A DNA stretch of 32,272 nt from Elusimicrobiota bacterium (GTDB taxonomy: Bacteria > Elusimicrobiota > Elusimicrobia > F11). Each line of letters begins with the position of its first letter. Positions within the stretch are counted from its first letter, which is position 1. Made by a program: the position numbers and the translations under genes. Positions 1 through 7,110 of this stretch are shown here, piece by piece. The DNA lies in NCBI GenBank assembly GCA_003140895.1, contig PLLH01000114.1, positions 18,857 to 51,128 on the forward strand. Reading direction: 5' to 3'. Below the pieces are notes generated by a model. It had not been told where the DNA came from. It made no database searches and saw nothing but the letters and a program-made list of their open reading frames with translations.

Positions 1-47
1 CGTCCTTGGTAAGGACGAGGTCGGGAGTTCAATTCTCCTCCCCAGCT
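1..47 (+). tRNA. tRNA-Thr (anticodon GGT), 3' part
   Basis: The window opens inside a tRNA. Positions 1-5 and 13-17 pair as the anticodon stem around the loop at 6-12, with anticodon GGT at 8-10 (Thr). A 5-base variable region follows. The T arm has stem 23-27/35-39 and a TTCAATT loop at 28-34. The 3' acceptor strand is 40-46 and the discriminator base is T47. CCA is not encoded. The acceptor 5' strand and D arm lie outside the window. A tRNA just before tuf is common in bacteria. Confidence 0.9.
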
Positions 48-110
48 TGTGTTTTCGAAGGCCGTAAAAATTTATTCACAAAGTGTCGTTATTTTAAGGA
101 GGCAGAAGCA

Positions 111-1307
111 ATGGCAAAAGCAAAGTTTGAGCGTACAAAACCCCATATGAACGTCGGAACCATCGGCCACGTTGACCACGGAAAGACAACTTTGACCGCG
201 GCGTTAACCCTGGTCCTTTCGAAAATTGGAAAATCCAAAGCGAAATCCTATGCGGACATCGCCAAGGGTGGAACCGTCAGAGACGAAAGCAAGATTTTGA
301 CGATTGCCGTTGCGCACGTGGAATACGAATCGGACAAGAGGCATTACGCTCACATTGACTGCCCCGGTCACGCCGACTACATCAAAAACATGATCACGGG
401 TGCCGCCCAGATGGACGGAGCTATTCTCGTCGTGTCCGCCGCTGATGGACCTATGCCGCAAACGCGCGAACACGTTCTTCTCGCCCGCCAAGTGAACGTT
501 CCAAATCTCGTGGTGTTCCTCAATAAGTGCGACCTCGTTGACGATCCGGAATTGTTGAACCTGGTTGAGCTTGAAATCCGTGAACTTCTCACCAAGTACG
601 AATTCGCCGGGGATAAAATTCCCATCATTCGCGGAAGCGCGTTGAAAGCCCTTCAGGGAGATAAGAGCGAATTGGGCGAACCCGCCATCATGAAACTTGT
701 GGAAGCCATTGACCAACATATTCCCGATGCGGTTCGTGAAACCGACAAACCGTTCCTGATGTCCGTGGAAGACGTTTTCTCCATCACGGGTCGTGGTACG
801 GTGTCGACGGGTCGCGTGGAACGCGGCCGGCTCAAAGTCGGAGACCCGGTTGAAATCATCGGAATTCAAGAAACACGGAAATCCGTCGCGACCGGTATCG
901 AAATGTTCAACAAGGTCATGGATGAAACCGTGGCCGGTGACAACGTCGGTGTTCTCCTTCGCAGCATTGAAAAAGACCAAGTGGAACGCGGTCAGGTTCT
1001 TGCGGCGCCGGGAAGCATCACGCCTCACATTAAATTTAAAGGGGAAGTCTACGTTCTGAGCAAGGAAGAGGGAGGCCGCCACACGCCGTTCTTTAATAAT
1101 TACCGGCCTCAGTTCTACGTTCGAACGACAGACGTGACCGGATCCTGTCAGTTGCCGAAAGGCACCGAAATGGTCATGCCGGGCGATAACGTCACCATGG
1201 AAATTGATCTTTTGACGCCGGTGGCGTTGGAGAAAGGCGTTCGCTTCGCCATCCGTGAAGGTGGACACACGGTGGGGAAGGGCGTCGTCACGGAAATCCT
1301 GAAATAA
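111..1307 (+). CDS. tuf: Translation elongation factor EF-Tu
   Basis: EF-Tu is the GTPase that delivers aminoacyl-tRNA to the ribosome. The chosen ATG at 111 gives 398 residues, the normal family length, and has a strong AAGGAGG site at 96-102. An open frame extends back to position 6 but has no support. The P loop GHVDHGKT is at residues 19-26, followed by DCPGH, NKCD and SAL, then the two beta-barrel domains ending in a typical [10 protein letters not shown]-type tail. The switch I segment is unusual: the near-invariant RGITI reads KILTI, with the critical Thr kept (see findings). It leads the block tuf-rpmG-tRNA-Trp-secE-nusG-rplK-rplA. Confidence 0.98.
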   Translation: MAKAKFERTKPHMNVGTIGHVDHGKTTLTAALTLVLSKIGKSKAKSYADIAKGGTVRDESKILTIAVAHVEYESDKRHYAHIDCPGHADYIKNMITGAAQMDGAILVVSAADGPMPQTREHVLLARQVNVPNLVVFLNKCDLVDDPELLNLVELEIRELLTKYEFAGDKIPIIRGSALKALQGDKSELGEPAIMKLVEAIDQHIPDAVRETDKPFLMSVEDVFSITGRGTVSTGRVERGRLKVGDPVEIIGIQETRKSVATGIEMFNKVMDETVAGDNVGVLLRSIEKDQVERGQVLAAPGSITPHIKFKGEVYVLSKEEGGRHTPFFNNYRPQFYVRTTDVTGSCQLPKGTEMVMPGDNVTMEIDLLTPVALEKGVRFAIREGGHTVGKGVVTEILK

Positions 1308-1339
1308 CGACCACATTTCTTAACTAAAGAGAGATATTT

Positions 1340-1507
1340 ATGGCTAGCGGTGGAAGGAACGTCGTTGCTCTCAAATGCACAGAGACCGGCGATCTCAATT
1401 ACTACTTCGAACTGGGGAAAAGGAAGGGCGACCGGACGAAAATCCAGGTCAAGAAGTATAGCCCTCGGCTTCGGCGGCACACCCTTCATAAGGAGGCCAA
1501 GCCGTAA
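1340..1507 (+). CDS. rpmG: 50S ribosomal protein L33
   Basis: This 55-residue basic protein begins MASGGRNVVALKC and contains the L33 hallmarks: a TGDLNYYF segment and the C-terminal KKYSPRLRRHTLHKE stretch. L33 is a small 50S subunit protein near the E site. Only one Cys (residue 13) is visible, so it is a zinc-free form without paired CxxC knuckles. The ATG at 1340 follows an AAGAGAGA-type ribosome site. The gene sits 32 bases after tuf and 4 bases before tRNA-Trp, a neighbourhood common in bacteria. Confidence 0.95.
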   Translation: MASGGRNVVALKCTETGDLNYYFELGKRKGDRTKIQVKKYSPRLRRHTLHKEAKP

Positions 1508-1511
1508 ATCT

Positions 1512-1582
1512 GGGAGTGTCGGTTAATGGCAAACCACCGGTCTCCAAAACCGGGACTGTAGGTTCAAGTCCTACCACTCCCG
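1512..1582 (+). tRNA. tRNA-Trp (anticodon CCA)
   Basis: A complete cloverleaf is readable. The acceptor strands GGGAGTG (1512-1518) and CACTCCC (1575-1581) pair. The anticodon stem is 1537-1541/1549-1553 with loop CTCCAAA and anticodon CCA at 1544-1546. The T arm is GTAGG-TTCAAGT-CCTAC at 1558-1574, and the discriminator is G1582. CCA is not encoded. The tRNA starts 4 bases after the rpmG stop and is probably processed from the same transcript. Confidence 0.97.
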
Positions 1583-1601
1583 AGTTCTCCCCACCCATCT
1601 C

Positions 1602-1784
1602 ATGAATAACGTTATTACTTTTGTTAAAGAAGCGTGGATCGAGCTAAAGCAAGTGGCTTGGTTGACGGTTCCTCAAATGATTGCCTCAACATGGGTTGTT
1701 GTTATCCTTGTTGTCATCGTGGCGATTTATATTTTTATTGTCGATAAAGTTTTACATCTTCTCATCGGAGGATTATTAGCTTAA
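1602..1784 (+). CDS. secE: Preprotein translocase subunit SecE
   Basis: This is a 60-residue single-helix SecE. The amphipathic N-terminal part has the family signature FVKEAWIELKQVAW (residues 7-20, the helix that clamps SecY), then a transmembrane segment at about residues 27-48. SecE stabilises the SecYEG channel for Sec-dependent export, which the many signal-peptide proteins in this window would use. It lies between tRNA-Trp and nusG, its standard bacterial position, with only 2 bases before nusG. The length is typical of the short, single-membrane-segment form. Confidence 0.95.
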   Translation: MNNVITFVKEAWIELKQVAWLTVPQMIASTWVVVILVVIVAIYIFIVDKVLHLLIGGLLA

Positions 1785-1786
1785 GT

Positions 1787-2332
1787 ATGACACAGCTAGA
1801 CGAACAACAGCATTGGTATTTGGTTCACACCTATTCGGGTCACGAAGATAAGGTGCGTTCCTCCGTTGAGAAAGCCGTCGGAATTCAAGGGTTGAAAGAC
1901 CGGATTGCGCAGGTTGTCATCCCGACGGAAGAAGTGATTGAGCTTAAGAAGAACAAAAAACACATCCGGAGGAGAAAGTTCTTCCCCGGCTATATTTTGG
2001 TTCAAATGATCGCGGACAATCAGACGTGTTATCTCATTCGGAACACGCCTGGCGTGACAGGATTTCTTGGAGGGGCCAAGCCCATCCCATTGCAGCCCAC
2101 GGATGTGGAGCGCATGATGGAGCTCAATGCCACTCCGAAAACCGCCAAACCCCGGCCGGCGGTCGTCTTTGATCGGGGAGAGAATGTGAGAATTAATGAA
2201 GGCCCCTTCCGGCATTTCGTCGGAACGGTGGAAGAAGTGAACGAAGATCGAGCCAAACTGAAAGTGACGGTCAGCATTTTCGGCCGCGCCACCCCCGTTG
2301 AGCTGGATTATCTGCAGGTCGAAAAAGTATAG
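1787..2332 (+). CDS. nusG: Transcription termination/antitermination protein NusG
   Basis: The 181-residue protein starts with the NGN domain ([14 protein letters not shown] at about residues 10-23, and [10 protein letters not shown]). It ends with a KOW domain ([11 protein letters not shown] and [11 protein letters not shown]). NusG binds RNA polymerase to raise processivity and couples it to Rho or to ribosomes. The secE-nusG spacing is 2 bases, so the pair is translationally close. A GGAGG stretch inside the secE end (1767-1771) probably serves as its ribosome site. Nothing is missing or unusual. Confidence 0.98.
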   Translation: MTQLDEQQHWYLVHTYSGHEDKVRSSVEKAVGIQGLKDRIAQVVIPTEEVIELKKNKKHIRRRKFFPGYILVQMIADNQTCYLIRNTPGVTGFLGGAKPIPLQPTDVERMMELNATPKTAKPRPAVVFDRGENVRINEGPFRHFVGTVEEVNEDRAKLKVTVSIFGRATPVELDYLQVEKV

Positions 2333-2376
2333 ATTCCTTCCCAAAAAACAAGACTCACTAAAAGAGAAAAACGATT

Positions 2377-2802
2377 ATGGCCAAACAAATCAAAGCACAA
2401 GTGAAACTTCAAATCCCAGCAGGAGCCGCCAACCCGGCGCCGCCGGTGGGGCCCGCGCTCGGGCAGCACGGCGTTCAAATCATGGATTTTTGCAAGCAGT
2501 TCAACGAGCGAACGAAAAAGTTCGAAGCCGGCATGATCATTCCCGCCGTTATCACGATTTTCACCGATCGATCCTTCACTTTTATCACGAAGATGCCTCC
2601 GGTCTCTGCGCTTTTGAAGAAAGCGGCGGGGTTGGCCAAAGCATCGGCGGTTCCGAACAAAAATAAAGTCGGAGCGATCGACCAGAAACAGTTGGAAGAC
2701 ATCGCCAAACAGAAGATGCCGGATTTGAACACGAAGGATATTGAAGCCGCCAAGAGAATGGTAGAGGGAACGGCCCGGTCCATGGGCATTGAGGTAAAGT
2801 AA
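2377..2802 (+). CDS. rplK: 50S ribosomal protein L11
   Basis: This is a 141-residue L11 of standard length. The N-terminal domain carries the [11 protein letters not shown] motif (about residues 22-32). The C-terminal RNA-binding domain includes KTPPxxxLLK-like sequence and ends [17 protein letters not shown]11 forms the GTPase-associated centre with 23S rRNA and is the target region of thiopeptides. The gene follows nusG by 44 bases and precedes rplA by one base, as in most bacteria. Confidence 0.98.
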   Translation: MAKQIKAQVKLQIPAGAANPAPPVGPALGQHGVQIMDFCKQFNERTKKFEAGMIIPAVITIFTDRSFTFITKMPPVSALLKKAAGLAKASAVPNKNKVGAIDQKQLEDIAKQKMPDLNTKDIEAAKRMVEGTARSMGIEVK

Positions 2803-2803
2803 G

Positions 2804-3487
2804 ATGGGAAAACGCGAGAAAGAGATGCTGAAAGGATTTGATCAGGCAAAAAAGTTTTTGTTAACGGAAGCCGCTGATATCGTTAAGAAGAACGCGACGG
2901 CCAAATTCGACGAGACCATTGAACTTCATTTTCATTTGGGCGTCGACCCGAAGAAAACAGACCAAGCCGTTCGCGGCTCCACTGTTCTTCCCAAAGGATC
3001 CGGCCGGAAACGGACCGTGGTCGTTTTGGCGAAAGGGGAAAAAGTGAAGGAGGCCTTGGCCGCCGGAGCGGATTTCGCCGGAGATAGCGATTTGATCGAA
3101 AAGATCGGGGCAGGGTGGTTTGATTTCGACGTCATGGTGGCCACCCCCGACATGATGAAAGACATCACAAAGCTTGGGAAACTGTTGGGTCCGCGCGGGC
3201 TCATGCCAACGCCCAAAGCCGGAACGGTGACCTTTGACGTGAGCCGCACCGTGAAAGAGCTTAAAGCCGGTCGCATCGAATTTAAAATGGACGACACGGG
3301 CAACATTCACGCTCCCATCGGGAAAGCGTCTTTCTCCGTCAATGATCTTATTGAGAATGCCCAAACCGTTATCAACGCCATCACTTCCGCCAAACCGCCT
3401 ACAGCCAAAGGAACGTATGTGCGTTCCGTCACGTTGACCTCGACGATGGGGGCCAGCGTTCGAGTCAACCAAGAAACCAACGAGTAA
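2804..3487 (+). CDS. rplA: 50S ribosomal protein L1
   Basis: The 227-residue protein has the two-domain L1 fold signature: FDETIELHFHLGVDPKK in the N-terminal half, LGPRGLMPTPKAGTVT (about residues 127-142) in the middle, and a C-terminal segment with GNIHAPIGKASF. L1 builds the mobile L1 stalk and often represses its own operon. It starts one base after the rplK stop. Unusually, the next gene is fixC and not rplJ (see findings). Confidence 0.98.
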   Translation: MGKREKEMLKGFDQAKKFLLTEAADIVKKNATAKFDETIELHFHLGVDPKKTDQAVRGSTVLPKGSGRKRTVVVLAKGEKVKEALAAGADFAGDSDLIEKIGAGWFDFDVMVATPDMMKDITKLGKLLGPRGLMPTPKAGTVTFDVSRTVKELKAGRIEFKMDDTGNIHAPIGKASFSVNDLIENAQTVINAITSAKPPTAKGTYVRSVTLTSTMGASVRVNQETNE

Positions 3488-3574
3488 ATTCTCGCATGAG
3501 CTGCCCCCGCGGATGGGTCCCAGTTGATTTCGTTTTCTTTGTGTTCTTCACTTCTTTTTTAAACGGAGTACGCT

Positions 3575-4870
3575 ATGTCAGATAAATACGATGTCATCGT
3601 AGTGGGAGCGGGTCCGGCCGGCGCATCAGCGGCCGCGACGTTGGCCCGAGCCGGTCTTCATGTGGCGGTCTTGGAGCGCGGCGAGTACGCCGGAGCCAAA
3701 AACGTCCAAGGGGCCGTCCTTTATACGAAGATGCTGGCCGACGTCGTCCCTGAATTTTGGAAAGATCCCACCTGCCCGCTTGAACGGTTCATCACTCAGC
3801 AGAATATTATCATCACCTCCGACGATTCCTCCATCCGCACCGGCTTTCACAGCGACAAATGGATGAGAGACCCGCACAATTGCTATACCATCATCCGCGT
3901 CAATTTCGACAAGTGGTACATCAAGAAGGCCGAAGAGGCCGGCGCCGAGGTGTACTCCGGCGTTAAAGTGAACAAGGCCATTCAAAAAGACGGGAAAGTG
4001 ATCGGGATTGAGACGAGCGACGGAGACCAGCTCCTGGCGGACGTTGTGATCGCCTGTGACGGCGCGAACTCGTGGCTGGCCCAATCGTTGGGTCTCATTA
4101 AACCATGGAAATCAACCGAGGTGGCCCTGGGCGTCAAAGAAGTGTTGGCCCTTCCAAAGGAAAAAATTCAAGACCGTTTTTCTCTCGAGGGCAACGAAGG
4201 GGCCACGTTCGAAATTTTCGGTTCCATCACGCGAGGCATGTTGGGATACGCCTTCCTTTACACCAATAAAGAGTCCATCTCTTTCGGCGTCGGCTGCAAG
4301 CTCTCTCATTTCCAAAAATCTTTGATTAAACCGTACGAACTTCTGGAATCGGCCAAAGCCCATCCGGCCGTGAGGCGTTTCTTGGCCGGGGCGACGCCGC
4401 TGGAATATTCCGCGCACATCATTCCGGAAGGCGGCTATTACTCGCTTCCGCCGCTTTACACCGACGGATTTATGGTGGCTGGGGACGCCGCTCAAATGAT
4501 CAATCCCACTCACCGGGAAGGGTCCAACTTCGCCATGAAAGCGGGCCAGTTGGCCGCTGAAACGGCCATCGAAGCCAAAAAGAAAGGGAATTACTCTTCC
4601 AAAATGCTCTCCAACTATCAAAAGAAACTGGAAGAGTCCTTTATTTTGCCGGACATGAAACAAATCCGGAACGTGGAGGCCACGGTTGAGAACAACATGA
4701 ATTTCCTGACCCTCTATCCTGAAATGGCGTGCGAAGCGCTTTATGAATTCTTCAACGTCGACGGGCGGAACAAGAAAGATATTCAGAAGAGCATCTTCCG
4801 GAAGATCCGGCAAACGCGTCCCATCACGGGGATCCTAAAGGATCTTTGGGGACTGCGAAAACTCCTATAA
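3575..4870 (+). CDS. fixC: FixC-type electron transfer flavoprotein-quinone oxidoreductase
   Basis: This 431-residue flavoprotein belongs to the FixC/ETF-QO family. The N terminus has an FAD Rossmann motif, DVIVVGAGPAGASAAATLA (residues 5-23), and the second FAD-contact motif appears later as GDAAQMINPTHREGSNFAM. In FixABCX systems FixC takes electrons from the FixAB flavoprotein and passes them to quinone and, with FixX, to low-potential ferredoxin by electron bifurcation. It is followed 18 bases later by fixX. No fixA/fixB (etfBA) is visible, so those partners must be elsewhere. The start has GGAG at 3565-3568 upstream. The 87-base gap from rplA holds a T-rich stretch but no clear promoter. 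Confidence 0.92.
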   Translation: MSDKYDVIVVGAGPAGASAAATLARAGLHVAVLERGEYAGAKNVQGAVLYTKMLADVVPEFWKDPTCPLERFITQQNIIITSDDSSIRTGFHSDKWMRDPHNCYTIIRVNFDKWYIKKAEEAGAEVYSGVKVNKAIQKDGKVIGIETSDGDQLLADVVIACDGANSWLAQSLGLIKPWKSTEVALGVKEVLALPKEKIQDRFSLEGNEGATFEIFGSITRGMLGYAFLYTNKESISFGVGCKLSHFQKSLIKPYELLESAKAHPAVRRFLAGATPLEYSAHIIPEGGYYSLPPLYTDGFMVAGDAAQMINPTHREGSNFAMKAGQLAAETAIEAKKKGNYSSKMLSNYQKKLEESFILPDMKQIRNVEATVENNMNFLTLYPEMACEALYEFFNVDGRNKKDIQKSIFRKIRQTRPITGILKDLWGLRKLL

Positions 4871-4888
4871 GAGACGAGAGGCGAATTT

Positions 4889-5179
4889 ATGGACGTCAAT
4901 ATCGACGAGAAACTGGGGACACTGACCTACAAAGCGGATCACCATCACGCCCATATCAAAATCCGGAACGAGAGCGTTTGTCAAACGCAGTGCAAAGACA
5001 AAGCCTGCACGGCGATCTGCCCGGCGAAGGTGTATGTGTGGGAAGCGGGTCAGAACAAACTGGTTGTGTCGTATGAGAACTGTATCGAATGCGGAGCCTG
5101 CCAGATGCTGTGTCCCTTCGATAACATTGAGTGCGACATGCCGCGCGGCGGGTTTGGAGTCCAATACAAATACGGCTGA
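4889..5179 (+). CDS. fixX: FixX-type ferredoxin-like protein
   Basis: The 96-residue protein has the FixX layout. One Cys-containing segment reads CQTQCKDKACTAICPA (residues 31-46). A [4Fe-4S] ligand set then reads CIECGACQMLCPFDN, and the tail ends GGFGVQYKYG. FixX is the iron-sulfur partner of FixC and relays electrons between the flavoprotein-quinone oxidoreductase and ferredoxin or quinone. The ATG follows a GAGAGG site. The gene ends 7 bases from the stop of the convergent synthase gene on the other strand. Confidence 0.92.
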   Translation: MDVNIDEKLGTLTYKADHHHAHIKIRNESVCQTQCKDKACTAICPAKVYVWEAGQNKLVVSYENCIECGACQMLCPFDNIECDMPRGGFGVQYKYG

Positions 5180-5186
5180 GGTCGTT

Positions 5187-6227
5187 TTACAAAGACGACG
5201 ACGCACCTCTCCTCTGATAATCGAATTCCTGGCGTAAGAGCCGGTTGGACGGCAGGAGAAAGAGAGAGAAAATCATCAGCTTGTAGATGTCAAATCGTTT
5301 CACTTTGACGGGTTCAACCGATCCCAATACCACCGGCGAGAGCCTCAACTTCTCCAGCGTTCTCACCCCAATCACAAGCGGCCACCAGATGGCCGCCCTC
5401 AGCCTAAAATAACCAGCCGGAATAGATTCCAACGTTGTGAGCCCATGCCGGAGGCGCTCCAGTGTTTCATCAATCAATTCATGATAAAGAGGGAGAAAGA
5501 TCTCGTTTTTTTCTTTGTCGAGGAGTTCTGACACGCTCAGCGTGTGTTCCGAAAGCCGTTCCTCCGGAATATAGCATCGTCCCCGCATGAGATCCTTCGG
5601 AAGATCCCTTAAAATATTGACCATTTGAAGTCCCGTTCCGAATAAAAACCCCTGTTCGATGAGTTGGAGGCGGTCGTCTTCTCTCGTGAGAGCGGGGATG
5701 TGGTGAAGGCACGCCTGAATCCAAAATCGGCCCGGTTCGCCGCCAATCAATCCAATGTAGGTTTCCAGTTCCTTCTCCATCTGAAACGCTTTCAGCGTTT
5801 CAACCCCGTCGCCGAAGGACGATAAGTCCATCTCCATGCCTTGGGTCACCGCTTGAACCACTTGATGAACGAGGGCTTGATCCGTCATCGCGAGGGCGTT
5901 GAACGATTCAATGATTCGGGGAAGAGTAAACAACAGCAATCCTTCCGACGTTTGGGGGAGGGAACGGTTCTCTGTTAATGTCTTAAGAAATGTCTGGCTC
6001 TTTTCTTTGGAGATGGGGAAGGCGTCAAAAAGAGCCCGGAACGCTTTCAGCGTCTTTAGGCGCTCGGCGGAGGGGATCACTTCTTCATCGGTCAACGTGT
6101 CCGCCGCCCGGCAGAGAAGATAGCCCAGCCCCATCACGGGTCGAAGAGCGGACGGAAGCACCCGCAAGCTCAAATAGAACGAGCGCGAAACAGATTTGAG
6201 GATTGATTCGGTGTCGGTTTTTAACAT
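5187..6227 (-). CDS. Squalene/phytoene synthase family protein
   Basis: This 346-residue protein is a head-to-head prenyl synthase (isoprenoid synthase fold). It has an early SRSFYLSLRVLP segment (residues 14-25), a first Asp-rich motif DTLTDE (43-48), and a second, NILRDLPKD (204-212), followed by RGRCYIP. These Asp residues bind Mg2+ and prenyl diphosphates. A hydrophobic C-terminal stretch (KLMIFSLFLLP) could anchor it to the membrane. The family condenses two farnesyl or geranylgeranyl diphosphates to presqualene/squalene or phytoene, feeding hopanoid, sterol or carotenoid synthesis. The exact product cannot be decided here, since no desaturase, cyclase or hpn gene is nearby. It is the only minus-strand gene in the window. 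Confidence 0.88.
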   Translation of the reverse strand: MLKTDTESILKSVSRSFYLSLRVLPSALRPVMGLGYLLCRAADTLTDEEVIPSAERLKTLKAFRALFDAFPISKEKSQTFLKTLTENRSLPQTSEGLLLFTLPRIIESFNALAMTDQALVHQVVQAVTQGMEMDLSSFGDGVETLKAFQMEKELETYIGLIGGEPGRFWIQACLHHIPALTREDDRLQLIEQGFLFGTGLQMVNILRDLPKDLMRGRCYIPEERLSEHTLSVSELLDKEKNEIFLPLYHELIDETLERLRHGLTTLESIPAGYFRLRAAIWWPLVIGVRTLEKLRLSPVVLGSVEPVKVKRFDIYKLMIFSLFLLPSNRLLRQEFDYQRRGASSSL

Positions 6228-6273
6228 GTCGTTATTTTATGCCTCTCCTCTCCCGATTCTTGTTCGAAACGTC

Positions 6274-6302
6274 TTGATATGTGTTGAGGGCACTGTTAGA
6301 AT
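6274..6302 (+). promoter_or_regulatory. Sigma70-type promoter of the eight-gene regulatory operon
   Basis: TTGATA (6274-6279) and TAGAAT (6297-6302) are separated by exactly 17 bases, close to the TTGACA/TATAAT consensus at five of six positions each. Transcription would start near 6309, leaving a leader of about 39 bases to the ATG at 6348. That ATG has a strong AAGGAGG site at 6337-6343. It lies in the divergent gap after the minus-strand synthase gene. All plus-strand genes from here to 14767 are separated by 42 bases or less. Confidence 0.65.
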
Positions 6303-6347
6303 CGAAGCAGTTTTTCCATATCTATTCGTCGTCGATAAGGAGGCACA

Positions 6348-6659
6348 ATGACTGTAACAGCTTCGAATACCTTACTAGCGCTTATCCTCATGGCTCTCGG
6401 TTGCGTCGGCATCATTCTAAGTTTTATGGTTCCAGACCGCAAAAAATCCCTCATTTCTTTGACCATCGGGGGCGTCATTATCTTCATCGGGCTTCTCCAG
6501 TTCGGTTCGCAGTGGATCCAACGGGTCCGTTGGGAACGCCGCATGTCTCAGATCCGGTCTGAAGGGAATATCGACTGGGATAAAATGCGGGAACAAATGA
6601 AGCAGAAAGCCACCGGAACCGCTCCTGCGCCCGTGATGCCTGAAGCCAAGAAGAAATAG
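6348..6659 (+). CDS. Small two-helix inner-membrane protein of unknown function
   Basis: I do not recognise this 103-residue protein. It has two predicted transmembrane helices (about residues 8-28 and 34-53) with a short DRKKS turn between them. A basic, helical cytoplasmic segment (WIQRVRWERRMSQIRSEG) and a tail rich in Lys, Ala and Pro ending KKK follow. The start is secure, since AAGGAGG lies 4 bases upstream of the ATG. It is first in the operon with the HAMP-only protein and the FtsH-type protease, so it may be an accessory subunit or adaptor of that protease. This is inference from position only. Confidence 0.75.
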   Translation: MTVTASNTLLALILMALGCVGIILSFMVPDRKKSLISLTIGGVIIFIGLLQFGSQWIQRVRWERRMSQIRSEGNIDWDKMREQMKQKATGTAPAPVMPEAKKK

Positions 6660-6669
6660 GAACATTCCT

Positions 6670-7110
6670 TTGATTCACGCAGCACCAAAAGACCGAACCT
6701 ACGCCCCCAAGCGGAAGAAGATTTTCTTTTTTAGAGGATTTCAACTTCGCTATTCCATGCTGGTGGCGGGCTCCCTTTTGGTGCTGCTGTGTTTTACCGG
6801 TTTTCACGCGCTTTTCATGATCCAGTCGTATCTGCCTCCCTCCGCTCTCGCGACGTTCCAGCCGATGATTCAATCCTCGACGCTGCGGCTTTTCGCCGTC
6901 GGCATCGTTTACATTTGCGTTGTCACGATGGCGGCCATTTTCCTGTCTCACCGGACCGTCGGTCCGACGGAACGCATTGAGGAAGAACTCCGAAAGATGA
7001 TCGACTCCGGCGGCGCCAGCCACCCGATCCATATCCGTGAAGGGGATGAATTTGAGAGTCTGGTTGAGACCATCAACGCGTGGGTGGATAACGTCCAGGC
7101 CAAAAAATGA
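6670..7110 (+). CDS. HAMP-domain-only membrane protein
   Basis: The 146-residue protein starts at TTG (6670), just after the previous stop, with an AGGAA site overlapping that stop. It has a basic N terminus, a first transmembrane helix (about residues 27-47), a short periplasmic segment of about 20 residues, and a second helix (about 71-93). A HAMP-like segment follows with the typical TVGPTERIEEELRKM start and a GDEFESLVETINAW second helix. It ends where HAMP ends: there is no kinase, cyclase or chemotaxis domain. Its last codons overlap the FtsH-type start (ATGA), so the two are translationally coupled. Signalling to the protease is an attractive inference. Confidence 0.8.
   Translation: MIHAAPKDRTYAPKRKKIFFFRGFQLRYSMLVAGSLLVLLCFTGFHALFMIQSYLPPSALATFQPMIQSSTLRLFAVGIVYICVVTMAAIFLSHRTVGPTERIEEELRKMIDSGGASHPIHIREGDEFESLVETINAWVDNVQAKK

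Noticed and set aside
204-1316. A 370-codon open frame on the minus strand opposite tuf
   Set aside because: It is the antisense shadow of a highly conserved gene, with no ribosome site or recognisable domain.
3488-3574. L10/L12 leader remnant or transcription attenuator after rplA
   Set aside because: The gap has a T-rich stretch and a few G/C-rich bases but no stable stem-loop followed by a T-run that I can pair convincingly.
5181-5199. Inverted repeat GTCGT...ACGAC between fixX and the convergent synthase gene, as a bidirectional terminator
   Set aside because: The stem is only 5 base pairs, it overlaps the synthase stop region and no T-run follows on either strand.
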